Below are positions 1 to 12,097 of a stretch of 64,000 nt of DNA, piece after piece. Source of the DNA: Saxidomus purpurata (taxonomy: Eukaryota > Mollusca > Bivalvia > Venerida > Veneridae); the NCBI GenBank assembly GCA_022818135.1, contig JAFMSR010000002.1:43100358-43164357 (forward strand), written 5' to 3'. How positions within the stretch are numbered: the first letter of the stretch is position 1; every line of letters begins with the position of its first letter. The notes beneath the pieces were generated by a model, which did no database searches, was not told where the DNA came from, and saw only the letters and a list, made by a program, of their open reading frames with translations. A program made the position numbers and the translations under genes.

Positions 1-330
1 CTTCATAGGATGATTGGTCTTATAGAGCTGATGATCCCTATTGTTTTTGGGGTCAGTAGGTCAAAGGTCAAGGTCATACTGACCGCTTGTCAATTCTCGT
101 TCCGGATGATAACTAGAGTTCCTTTAGACCTACAGACCTCAAACTTCATAGGATGATTGGTCTTATTGAGCAGATGATCCCTATTGTTTTTGGGGTCAGT
201 AGTTCAAAGGTCAAGGTCACAGTGACCGTTGGTCAATTTCTCGTTATAATTTGGGGTCACTAACTCAAAGGTCAAGGTCATAAGGGGGGAGACAAGTTTT
301 TTTGTGAAAAACAATCTCTAGTTTTTTTTT
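1..330 (+). repeat. Tandem repeat array R1 with nuclear-receptor-like half-sites (left edge)
   Basis: Two units with a period of about 143 bp (both begin CTTCATAGGATGATTGG, at 1 and 144) and a partial third unit. Each unit ends in a run of AGGTCA half-sites followed by TGACC. The array continues beyond the left edge. The same family is present at 62396-64000. It lies in the intron preceding the first visible cadherin exon. Confidence 0.85.
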
Positions 331-441
331 TTTTTCCAACTTCAACTGAGAGCAAGCAGCTTTAAAGTTATCTGTTTGTACTGCAATCGTAATGTTGTAG
401 AATGAAATTATGATTTTTAAAATTTGTTTTTCTTTCTTCAG

Positions 442-3400
442 TTTACCCGGCATACTCCATAACTTTTGTGTATATCACACTCACTGATGCGAATGATAAT
501 GCTCCGACCTTCACATATCCGGTTTATCCAACCGTAAACAGTCTCCTTAGCAGGAACTTCTACATCGGTGCCCTCTCTGTTCTATCCCAGAGGATAGTAG
601 CTCCAGTCACATTATACGTAAGTTCAGGCGTCAAAAGTAAAAACAGTTTGCTATGCTGAGAAATTTTCGTTGATTCCAAGTAGATTGGAGTGGAAAGAAA
701 ATGTTTTTTTGGCTTTATTAACACATAGATTGTACTAGAATGTCAGATTTTCAGTTCGATAACCAATTATGAAAGCTCGAACAGCTAGTTCTCTCCGATA
801 TTACTTCAGAATATTTCACTTTCTTTAAAGGAATGTTTGTACCTAAATGGGTTGAAAATTGACAAAAGTTCGGCTTTTATCATCGAATTCTGTTCCATTC
901 ATAATTTTATTGTTACAGGATTTTTGATCTGTTATTGTGAATTTTTTTGAGAAATATTTATTTTGAGAAATATCAAGACCTAAAAGTGATAGATAAAAAT
1001 AGCTTTGAAACATTGTTATTACAGGCAACTGACCTTGACTCTGAAGGCAATGGTTTGGTAAGATATGCACTGGCCGCCAGAGACTCTGATGATGAAGTAG
1101 TTCCTTTCAAAGTTGACGCTGTAGAAGGTCTAGTAACACCAATAAGAGAGTTTACAAGAAACAGCAAGAAGCAGTATAGGTTCACAGCTACGGCACGAGA
1201 CTCGCCATTAGATGATGCTTTGCAGCTTGTGTCAGAGGCCACAGTCTATGTAAGTCAAACAAGCATTCAGTGAGTGATTGTGTTAGTAACCATGGTTGAT
1301 GGTGCATCACCTACAAGTGGATTTCGGATTGAATCTTGCATAGAGTTTTATCATTCTCTAGCTTCTGGTCTCCATCATTATACGCTGCCACACAGTTATC
1401 TGAAAGTGGTCTGCCCCAAGCAGCCTTCAGTTGTAATCAATCAGAATTACTCTATAAACGGTATAGTTATAGACGGTTCCTGATTCAATGCAAGCGTAAA
1501 CAATTTGCAGTTTATGTGGAATAAGGTATATAAAGAACAATGTTCTATAAAATAAAGCGTATAAAGTTTTTGCACTAAGAAATTACCTTTAGACTTAAAA
1601 AAATGTATGTTTACTGTTTCTGTTTAGGTAGTTTATCAGTGGTTTTGCTTATGATTTGCTGTCATACTTGTGGCACTAATTTCTGCCCATGTGTATGTGA
1701 TAGTTGTGAGCATTCTAAAGTGATTCTATTTTTGTTCATTTTTCTTTCAAGGAGTTTAGTATTGTACTTCTATACTGTAAGATACGTGTAAATGTAATTT
1801 GCATTTTATCTTCTTTGTCAGATTGACCTTATTGAAGAGATTAACAGATTCATTTTGGTACTGGACAATGGTATTGATGATGTGAATGATGAGTTAGAAA
1901 CCATCCGCCAAGATCTACAAAACGTGCTACAAAGAATAGTCCTCATTGAAACGGTCAACTACAAACGTTACCTTGACAACGGAGGAGTACTGAGCGTTGA
2001 TACCACAAAAACAGATGTCACATTTGTTGTTGTTAACCATCTAAGCGGGGAATACACTCTGTACGAGAATGAGCGGGATATCCTCAATCTGTAAGTGATT
2101 GTTCCTTTTCTTTCATACACTTTCAACAGAAAGGCCTTAACAGGCTAACAAGTTTTGTCCAACTACACACCTCCGAACATTGTTGATTCATACAACCCAA
2201 CGATTACAAATGCTTATAACAGGAAGGCACATACACTGGTTTCTTCGTGGGAATACGTCAAACTGACTCCAAGTTTATACAGAATCAGGCAAAAGTTGCA
2301 GAATTTTACAGGAGCTCTTTCTGGTTACAGTTGACCGGAAGTTCATAAACAGTAAACTATTTGGTGTCCTCGTGTTTTATTATTCACTGCATAAATTTAT
2401 ATTTACTCCATGAATACATAACCAATAAAGGTCAGAGGTCTGCCCTACTCTGTGATTTATAGAAAGTGATGACATTATGTGTTGCTAATATGATATTTGA
2501 TTACAATTATTATGCGTTACATTAATTTTGAGGTTTTTTTTCACAACAGGGTCACATTATCAACAGGTGCATCTCTAGACATATTATCAAGTGTTAAAGC
2601 AGCCCTTCGTAACTACGCTAGTGTTGATATTATTCGAGCACCATTTGCAGCAGAAAACATCTTGGGTGTTTCTGATGAATTAATGCTGAACATCAGAGTA
2701 CGCCCAACCAAGTCCTATGTGTGGTGGATGAATGATCCATGGGCCGGATTTATTGCTCTCGCCGCCATTATTATCTTGTTGGGATTGATCGCACTCACTA
2801 TACTTCTCTACCAGTGGAGCAGGTATGCCAACGTGCAAGATTGTTAAGACTTCAGATTGTTTCATTCTAGAATTATTGTTAAACAATTGCTCTTGTTAGC
2901 AGATTTCAGATGTAGTAAATTCCAAGTTTCGAGGAAAAGTTAAAATATCTTCTTTTCGCAGATTTCAAAATTATAGGAAAAAAAAAGAATTTTTTATAAA
3001 AATGCAACAAACATTTTTTTCTGCAGTATGCTATAAAAAGTAATTGCTGTAAACATGCTAAAATTGTTACAACTTACTTCCATGTTGTATTGAAATTCTA
3101 CTGTTGATAATCTTGAAAATAACATGGAGCACATTTTGTGGTTCTGCAAGAGGTCATGTAGTCACTACCAAAGTGATTTGTATAATGATTTTTCAGTTAC
3201 TTAATAAGTAACCTAGGCAACAGTTTCCAGCAATACATTGCAATTTTGTATGCAATTTTAGGTACAGTAGCTACCTGAACAACTATCGTGTGTACCACCG
3301 CAACTATGAACATCAGCCAGACTTCACTAATCCACCAAGTTTCCTCAAAGAATATGAAACCCAGGTAACCTATCTATTTTGTTAGTTTAAACCAGGGTTT

Positions 3401-6400
3401 AAAATTGTATATAAGATTTCCTATAAAGAGTTCAATATACTCGCGCATATCCTAGTCAATACTGGATGGCATCGAATGTAAAATCCGTTTGCAGGTCTGC
3501 ATTTTGATAATAACAAAAGGGCATTAAGTTTTACCTGTGTTAATCCATCCATGAATGAACAAACTAGTCTTCCTAAAGAAATTTTTTTTTTTTTAATTGT
3601 GACCGATGTATAAAAGAAGTAGGCTATTTAAGATGACTTACTGCATTAAATGAGTATCTACTGCGTGTCAACCACACACTCGTCAAGTTCTGACTATAAA
3701 CTACAGTCCTTGTTTGATTTAAACTTTACTGTAAAACAAGGGAGAATTCCCCTTCTATTTATAATGTACATTTAACTAACACACTGATATTGTTGTTTCA
3801 GACCTTGGACATGTACATGCCACCAGATGAGGCTGTCATGGATGTTCCAGAGATTAACCTGAATTTCAGTCGCAATGACACAGCCCGCCGTACTGGAGAA
3901 GTGCAACGTGTCTCAACAAGGAACCCTGTTTATGACAATTCTCAGTACCAGTAAGTTAAATACATTGCAAGTTCTCATTTTGAAAAATTCATAGATTAGT
4001 ATTTCCAATTTTTTTAAATGTACATTTCTAGTGAGATTAAGTATAAAACTGTACATAGACCTGAATTACTTAATTAAGATAAGCTTTTTGAATTGATCAT
4101 TTCTACTTTCTAAAACTGACTAATGTCTGAAGATGTTGTATTATTTTGACATTAGTCAACAAAACTTTTATACTTTCCTAATGTATACCTTGGCATTAAT
4201 GGTAGTTCTTTGATAAACAATTTTAACTTTCAAAACTTTTACCTTTTCTGTCTTTCAAGAAAAAAAAAATGCAAATTGTAATAATACTTTTTAACCATGA
4301 ATTTTATTTGTTTCCATAGAGTTGAGTCTTACACTTCCACGGTAAGCAAGAAATAATTCATGTTAATGCTTTTAGTTAGCTTTCTCAATCATTTAAGGCA
4401 CCTGCACATAGTTTATAGGCTAACTGAAACTGACATATATTTGATTAAATTTTAGCGTTAAGGTGGGACAGGTCCACTACTAACAGATTTGGTATGTTGC
4501 TAGTTTACAATATGGAGTTTGTGTTCTTGATTTCCCCTAGTTTTCTTATTTTAATATCTGAAATCTTACCTTTACAACTTACTTGATATCCCATATTATA
4601 CGTTTGAAATGAATTTTGAAAGAAATTAACTGGAAGAAAACCTTTTCATAGTTTCAAACCTAAGGGTGTCGTGAAAAAGTGACGTGACTGCCACAGCGGC
4701 AGCAGTGGTTGATTTTTCACGACACCTTGTAAGTTTATTTAATATTATTCTCCTGTCTCGGGTAGTTGGAAAGTAGTTTAAAACTTCTGTGTCAGAAACT
4801 TGGAAGAGAAAACGCATCATTCTGGTGCACTCAAAATAATAGTTAACCTATTGTAGTGGACCCTCTTCGATCAATCAAAAACCTCTGCATTTACAACAAG
4901 ACTGGATTACCATCTGAACAGATAGAACTTTTTTCCTTGGGAGACAATTTCATTTTAAATTCCTCAGCTTGCAGTATTACAATATTTAATTAAAGTGTTT
5001 CATAGTAAATTTAACATTGATTTTGATACCAAAATCAGCAGAAAGCAAATCGGTCTTAAATCAGCTGTTGCACACTTTAATTCTAGGTTATTCATTAAGG
5101 TCTCCATTCTTGGGCCTCTTGCATGTTTTTAAAGACTAAATAAATACTACAAAAATATTGTGAACTGGTTAAAAAAAGTGATTGGTGCAAGTATTTTTGG
5201 TGGGGTGAAGCTGTTGCACTGAAAGTTCTGCAATAGAACCCCCAGCCTTGGAACTACACTTTCCTTCCCCTCTTAGGAAATCGACTATTATTGCCGCGGC
5301 TGCAGAATACTTGCACATGTTTATATAATCATCATCTTCTGCTACTAACTATCCTACTAGCGATGTTTCCAGTTGATTGTATTTTACTAACAATAATGTA
5401 ATATATGTAGCCATTGCATTTATTACATGATGCAGCGCCTCCCTTGGGTTTATAAAATGTTGCCACTTCTTTGGCCATAAATGTTGTTGTCTGGCAACTA
5501 TTTAGACTTGGGTTTATATATCTTAAATCTAAAATTTCTTTTGAAACTCTGCAGAATTTGGCACATTTATATAGGGGAGTGGCAAGGGAAGCGCTGATGA
5601 TATTCTGCACTAGTTTTGTTATTATACCTGCATGATTTCATGATGTCGTGTACATGTTAAACTGTACAGTTTGTGTAGTGTTTTCAATGTATGCATTACT
5701 TTGGATTATGTTGCAAGTTTGTGGTCAACATCTCTGTATTATAAAAGTTTAGTTCACTAGCACTTTAAAACATAGAATTCACTGTGGAAAAACTGCTTTT
5801 AAAAGACTCTGAAATTCAAAATTAATAATTTTATTTTCACCAGTCTAAAATCTGCTTAGGTAAGTCTGTTTTAAGAAGTTACAGATTTAAATTATATGGA
5901 ACTTTTTGTCCATTCTTTTTATCATGTTAAAATTCATTATAACATAAGGCAACATAACTTATGAAATGTCTTAAATTTCAGACCCAGCGCGCTGCAGAAA
6001 TACCCGGCAATGTATACCATGTTTCCTTGAGGTAAGTTTACTGTTATATCAATTTCTTACTTCCAAATCACATAATATACGAAAACTGAACCGGTGTTGA
6101 ATGATTTCCAGATTTTGATATGCTTTTGTGATAAACTTTGAAAGTGATTAAGTAATGATGTACAATTTTTAGTGATTTATGATGTACAGTTATTGGTGAT
6201 TAAGTAATGAGTAACAGCAATTTATTGGAATAAAACCTGCATTGAATCTCAGAGGTAAACTTGGGAATTCTTTTACAATCTGTGAGCTTACAAATATAGC
6301 GATTTCGGCAAATTCAAAATGGAAAAAATACTTGTGCACTTCTTAGTAGATACTTCTTGCAACACTTGAACTTCAAATGATTCGAGATAAACAACTACCT

Positions 6401-6717
6401 GTGAATAGAGCGTGTAAATGGTACCTCAAATTTGTAATTTTGTCTTTGTAGTAAACAGAATAGCTCAATTTGCAAAAAAACTTTGAGGGTTGACTGCAAA
6501 ACTGTCGTAACTTATATGAAACAAAGGACTTACGACAGTTTTGTGGTCAACCCTTGATATTTAATGTGACAATGCTAGATTACTATACAGATGTTTAAAT
6601 GACACAGTAAAGTATTAAAATATTCATGTTCCTTGTATTTCTTATTTCAGACAGGACACTAGTAGACCACTCGTTACTGACGGGGAAACAACTGTCGTCT
6701 ACTCAAGTGGCAACTAA
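442..6717 (+). CDS. Cadherin (cadherin-23/protocadherin-like), 3' part of gene, nine coding exons
   Basis: Single-pass calcium-dependent adhesion receptor. Exons: 442-617, 1025-1249, 1822-2090, 2550-2822, 3262-3364, 3802-3950, 4320-4341, 5982-6031 and 6651-6717. All boundaries are AG/GT and the phases agree throughout, giving 443 residues to the TAA at 6715-6717. Exon 1 carries the inter-repeat calcium linker (DANDNAPTF). Exon 2 carries ATDLDSEGNG and the ARDSP motif of an ectodomain repeat. Exons 3 and 4 form a membrane-proximal domain without calcium motifs, then a span of about 22 residues rich in A, I and L (2740-2815). The tail is about 130 residues and ends VVYSSGN, which is not a class I PDZ ligand. 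The 5' exons lie outside the window. The cadherin assignment is firm. The cadherin-23-like assignment is inferred from the membrane-proximal layout, and another large protocadherin is possible. Confidence 0.9.
4320..4341 (+). CDS. 22-nt cadherin microexon that sets the C-terminal reading frame
   Basis: Preceded by TTTCCATAG and followed by GTAAGC. It completes a Gln codon and adds VESYTST, then joins the next exon in phase 0. Because its length is not a multiple of three, skipping it shifts the frame: the next exon then reads PSALQKYPAMYTMFP and stops at 6028-6030, one base before its own donor. Both forms look translatable. Use of the exon is inferred from splice signals and phase only. Confidence 0.7.
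4662..4728. other. 67-nt imperfect hairpin in a cadherin intron
   Basis: The left arm 4662-4678 and right arm 4713-4728 pair over about 15 bp around GTGTCGTGAAAAA/TTTTTCACGACAC. The loop itself contains CTGCC/GGCAG (4688-4702). It could be a pre-miRNA-like foldback or a short inverted-repeat element. Confidence 0.5.
6487..6553. other. 67-nt near-perfect hairpin in the last cadherin intron
   Basis: Arms 6487-6510 and 6530-6553 are complementary over 24 positions with one two-base mismatch, around a 19-nt loop. Its size and stem length resemble a miRNA precursor. A foldback transposon remnant is the alternative. Confidence 0.5.
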
Positions 6718-6870
6718 ATCATGAAGATTACTTAATACGGACTTAAATGGAAACAAAACAATGTTAAATTAAAACAAGAAATTTTTCAACATCCTGTGTG
6801 AAATTCAAAATGATTGTAACAAACATTATTTTCCTGTTTCTTTTCGTGAAAAAATTACAACAGTAAATTT

Positions 6871-6876
6871 AATAAA
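6871..6876 (+). terminator. Polyadenylation signal AATAAA, candidate for the cadherin gene
   Basis: AATAAA lies about 155 bp after the cadherin stop in an A/T-rich 3' region. A second AATAAA near 7488 is an alternative. Chosen by position only. Confidence 0.4.
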
Positions 6877-6881
6877 TATAT

Positions 6882-7980
6882 ACAAATGTATTATCGTAAA
6901 ATGGAAGAAACAAAACTTTAGATTATATGTATTGCCGTGGACATAATGCGAAAGAAAACGACAAAAAACAAAAAACAATTATCTACTAGTATATATAGTT
7001 AGTTAGTTTATACATGTCTCTTGTAGTATTCTATGATATGCCTCCTATATCCAGTATGCCTGCCCTCTGATCTCTTGAATATTATAAATTACCTACACGA
7101 TACTCATTGTATACTTTATACTCGTAATATATTGAGAATACCAATATGCATAATATTGATAAAATTTACACTTGTTTTCAGTTCATGTTTATTATATACA
7201 TTCCTGTTAATGTTTTTGAAGATATATTTTTTGGTACAGTTATATAGGACAAAATTTGTTGATATATTTTACTGCAGATGTCTACTTTTTTGACTATTTT
7301 ATTGTTTACAAAAAATGCTCAGTACTTTTCATTCCTTTCAACATCTATATATAGCGCTGTATTTGTTAATGCTGCTAAATCTAAAATTTGTATGCTTTGA
7401 CATTTATGATTGACAATCTTGTGCTACAAGTGTATTAGCTATTGCTGCACTCGCTGCCAACCTGTTCATCAACTTTCAAATACTCGATAATAAACTTTTT
7501 CTAGCTTTAGCATTTGGTTGTTGAAATTATTTCATCAAAATTATACCCTTTGTGAGTGTGTGCTGACGGTCCATTTGCATGTAACTAGGTTGCCGAATAC
7601 TCCACACAGCATTGTTGTGTTCAAGGACAGGATATGTTCCTATCCTAGGTAGGTGACTCCCAACATACAGAAAAGTGTCTCCATCACAACTGTTTTATGG
7701 CCTTATCACATTGTCAGACCTGGCATGTACACTGTATTTTATCATTAAATATACTTGACTTTAAAAACGCAACCTTTTTAATAAGTCATACATTTTGAGC
7801 AGCGAGTAAAATTGCTCTTTTTTCCATTATAAAATCATACATTTGTATTTCGTTTGAATTATGCTTGAATTTTGTAATGAACTTGTTGTATAAAACGAAG
7901 GAATAGCAAAAAGTATGGTGTTCTTGTATTTCCCAAATTACACTTGCAATTGACAAGATACCCATCAAATCATTGGTTGA
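6882..7980. other. Cadherin 3' UTR and intergenic DNA, no gene seen
   Basis: A/T-rich sequence. The open frames are low-complexity and carry no recognisable domain or exon. This stretch probably holds the rest of the 3' UTR if the distal AATAAA near 7488 is used. Confidence 0.5.
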
Positions 7981-8955
7981 GTTTTTAGCTCGACTTTTCT
8001 ATGAAAAGGGGAGCTATCCTACTCGCCCCGGCGTTGGCGTCGGCGTTGGCGTCACACCTTTCGTACCACCCCACTTTATTTCAAAAGTATTGGGAGGTAT
8101 GGCTTTGAAACTTACCATACTTGTTTACCATCATAACCTCCATCTACAGACAAGAGTACATAACTCTGTCAAGGTTTTTGGCAGAATTATGGCCCTTTTT
8201 TGACTTAGTGTATTGAGCTTGGTTAAGTTTTTCGTACCACCTCACTATTTCAAAACCATTGGAGGTATTGCTTTGAAACTAACCATACTTGTTTACCATC
8301 ATGACCTACATCAACAGACAAGAGTACATAACTCTGTCAAGGTTTTTGACAGAATTATGCCCCTTTTTTACTAAGAAAATACTTTGAATATGGGTAAAAT
8401 CCACTTATTGCCTTAACCCTTTGAGATATTGCTTTTGAAACTTTGAATGCTTGTTTACATCATTACCCCCATCTGTAGACAAGAGAAGGTAACTCTGTGA
8501 GGGATTTGTTTTAAAAATTAAGCCCCTTTATCGACTTAGAATCTTGGTAAAGTTTTTCGTACCAGTCCACTTTTTTGACTAAACTGTTCGAGATATTACT
8601 TTGAAAGTTTGAATACTTGTTTACCATCATGACCCAAAACATGGGCAGGAGAAGGTAATTCTGTCAAGGATTTTATGTGAATTATGGCCCTTTTTGTCTT
8701 AGAAACTCAGTTAAAATTTTCATTCTTGTCCACTTGTTGACTTAACCATTTGAGATATTACTTTGAAAGTTGGAGTACTTATGTACCATCATGAGACCTA
8801 TCTGTAAGCAAGAGAAGATAACTCTGTGAAAATGTTTCTTGATTTGTACTTAGAAATTCCTAGTTAAAGTCTTGTGTGCCCTTAACTGTCAAAGTTTTGT
8901 TTTATTGGCAAGCACTAAAAAAGTCGAGCGCGCTGTCCTACTGACAGCTCTTGTT
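7981..8955 (+). mobile_element. Hairpin-ended repeat R2, copy 1 (full length)
   Basis: About 970 bp. The left end has nested inverted arms: outer AGCTC (7987-7991) with GAGCT (8011-8015), inner TTTTC (7995-7999) with GAAAA (8003-8007). The core has about five tandem units of about 165 bp, each containing TTGTTTACCATCAT. The right end has GCTGTC (8932-8937) with GACAGC (8943-8948), then TCTTGTT. An inverted copy of the left tip lies at 8917-8930. A near-identical copy in inverse orientation is at 24226-25197. No protein is encoded. The element belongs with bivalve non-autonomous elements that have tandem cores. Confidence 0.8.
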
Positions 8956-8999
8956 AAAGTATATTATTATTATGGTTAAGTATATTTGCAATGATTGAA

Positions 9000-10920
9000 G
9001 ATCAGGATCCCAACCTCTGTGTGCGAGAGGTTTGCACGTCGGTTTTTAAAACCATGATGGCCCCCATATCACTTACACGAGTATCATTGCACTTTAACAC
9101 AAAGTAGGTCGTCATAGTCAAAATCAATCGGGGTATCCTAGTGGTCAAGACCAACCTCGCTAGTGTGAAGACAATAGGACTAAAGGTTCTCCAGTTACTG
9201 AACACAATAGATCCGACCTTTGACCCAAAATATCAATACAGGTCACTTACCCGACCATGAAGTTCAATGGCTCTAGAGTTGCTGAACATTATAAGCCCAA
9301 CCCAATAACCCCATGGGCATGGCACAATGTGAACAACTGTAGAGGACTACTAGACAATGCTTAATGCTCTAGGCCATGCAGTTTCAGACGAGGAAGATAT
9401 TTAAAGTTGCTCTTGTAATATATTATACAATTATAGACTGATTTTGAGGTCAGTACATAGTTTTGCGGACTGTTAAAAGTGATATTGACCTGAGGACGAA
9501 GTACAATATGTAGTTGTGCATATTGTCAACATTTTCTGTTTAAATTATTATCGGAGTTCTTGGCCTTTTTCATAAACCCCAAGTTTGTCCATGCAAGTTC
9601 TCGATCGCTAGGCAGATTTCAACTAGACTTCAAATGAATGAGTAGTGCCAAGCCTAGGTGAATATATTGTCACCATTATCTAGTTCAGTGATCCTTGTAC
9701 ATTTTCTTTAACCCAAATTGTGTCTATGCAACTCCTCTTAACACGGGGATTTCAACCCGAACATCACATGATCAGTGCCAAGCCTAGATATGCATATATT
9801 ATACAGTTAAGTGATACGTAGCATTTTAATTTTGTTTTGTTATAAAGGCCTTATGAAAGTAACTGGTTTTTCAAATTGTAATTCACGACCACAGCCCATC
9901 TTTCCTAGTGTTAATGGTGAGAGGCCTGCGTTTTTTGTGTGAAAAACAAGCTTATTATTTTTAAAATGCACAGACTGTAACTTGAAATTTACAACGGTAT
10001 GATGCATTTCTTATACGGTCAGTAAATATGTAAAACAGATGTCCTAGTAGTATACTGTGAACAAACTGCTGAGGACTACAAGACATAATTTGAAAAATCC
10101 TGGTAGAGATCCACTAGACAATGCTACACACTAAATATCTGAGCTCTGGGACTTGTGGTTTAAAAAAGATTTTTGAAAATTTCCTGATATAACAATGTAA
10201 AACAGGCAATGCACTGGATGGGGTCACATTAACCCAAGGGGCATGATTTGAACAAACTTCCGAGAGGACCAGTTGACAATGCAATATACCAATCATCTAA
10301 GCTTTGCACCTTGCAGTTTTTAATATTTTACCTTGTATAAGTTTATGTAAAAAGAGTGACTCAGAGGGGCCAGTATTGACCAAAGGGTTCCGATTTGAAC
10401 ATACTTTGTAGACCAATACACAATGCTACATAACAAATATCTACACCCTAGGTCCGGCAGTTCTGCATGGACTGTAATTCTTTGATAGAGGACCATTTTT
10501 ACCACAAGTATGGTAATTAGGCCAAATGGTATTGGAGATATTGTTTGAATGAAGCTGTCTATGACACACGATGGACATGGGGTGATTGCTTAAACAGAAA
10601 GAAGCTATACATTCATAATTTGAACAATCTTAGTCGAGGTCCACTAGGTAATGCCACATGCCAAATATCTAAGCTCTAGGTCTTCCTGTTCTTGAGAAGA
10701 TTTTTTCTGTTGCCATAGCAACCAGAATACTGCATGGAATGGAATTCTTTAAACAACTTTGATAGAGCTTCATGCAAGAAACATTCCTGCAAAGTTTCAT
10801 CAACATTGGCCCAGTGGTTTCTGGCAAGACTTCTGGAAGTTTAATAAGCAACGTCAGGGAGAGGACAATTTGAACCCCGGGCATGCTTGACCAAACTTGG
10901 AAGGGGACACTTAACAACTC
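9000..10920 (-). repeat. Degenerate copies of hairpin repeat R3
   Basis: Successive diverged units share phrases with the better copies at 52692-55568, such as GAGGTCCACTAG, CTAAATATCTAAGCTC and CCATAGCAACCAGA. No coding potential was seen. It lies downstream of the zinc-finger locus. Confidence 0.65.
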
Positions 10921-11191
10921 TACACATCAAATACAAAATGTATATACTAAACAAAATAAGAAACTTCCGCTAAATTTGCTTGAACATAGCTGGATGAAAA
11001 CTAATCGGGGGAATCATTTTTTAGGAATCTTATTTTGTTTAGTACAAAAGGTTAGATATGGCAGTTTCCTGCAGAGGCTTTTTAAAAAGTTAATGGAATC
11101 TTAAACAAATAATGGTAAAGGCTCATCCATCAAAGTAACGGATTCTTACTGTTACAAACTAAAACAAACGTAATTCAAACAAGTACAGAAC

Positions 11192-11197
11192 TTTATT
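11192..11197 (-). terminator. Candidate polyadenylation signal for the T3 isoform
   Basis: TTTATT on the plus strand is AATAAA in the sense of the minus-strand zinc-finger gene, about 900 bp after the T3 stop codon. Based on position and motif only. Confidence 0.35.
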
Positions 11198-12097
11198 TTA
11201 ATAGCATAGTACAGAGTAGTATACAATATGTACAAATTGAACATAAAGTCAAAATGCAGGAATAATTTCTGCTTTCATATCTTGAAAGAATGACAGCAAA
11301 CTGGTAAACATTGTGAAACAGTTGTCTCAAAGCTGCAATCATTAAATCATTTTTTAGCAAGAACATACCAGAGGTGTCAGTAAAGGTGATGTATACCCCA
11401 ACCTCACTACCTCAGCAAGTCCGGAGGTATAAGTCGGTTTGAGTAAGTTGATAATGACAGGTTAGGTTTACATATTATTGTTATTACTGTTAGCTGGCAG
11501 TTCCATTACTCTGCTGGTTCTAATCCAACGGAGGGAAGTATGTTTATGTATGGGCTTTTCTTTGTTTACTTTACTTTGTTACTTTGATACCGGAAGTTTA
11601 TGGTCAGGGTAAAATATCATCGTGCTTTCTGAAGCATCTTTAATTTGCTTAATTAGACAGTATACATTACATAATTGTGCAAGATGCATTTGCATGATTT
11701 TTGTATGTTGTATTGGCAATACAAAAAGTAAGTATCTTGAATATATTTATATTAAAACCTTATTTCAAAGGAAAAAGTAGGTACTTTACTATCAGCTTAC
11801 CTTTACTGATGTATATGCTCTGGAACTTACATCAACAGAACTATAAATATCAAATAACTATTTGCATTCTGGTTTTTCTCAACAGAAATGTTGGTTTAAA
11901 ACATTTTTTTTCAGGAAGGACAACATGAATATACTACATTTAGACTTTTAAAACTGCTCCAGAAATCTAGGACATAAACATACTTCAAATTGTGGCATGA
12001 CAGACATTAAACTAGTGAATAAATGAAACCAATATTAACTTCTAAATTCTATGGAGTCATATTCCTTATGAAATCCCTGCAACTGTTTTGGTTTTTA

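Noticed and set aside
7981..8955. CRISPR-like array or satellite gene cluster
   Set aside because: Units are about 165 bp, without short identical repeats and unique spacers, and the genome is eukaryotic.
9002..10917. Several 60-82-residue minus-strand ORFs
   Set aside because: All fall in degenerate R3 repeat units and repeat the same phrases as non-coding copies.
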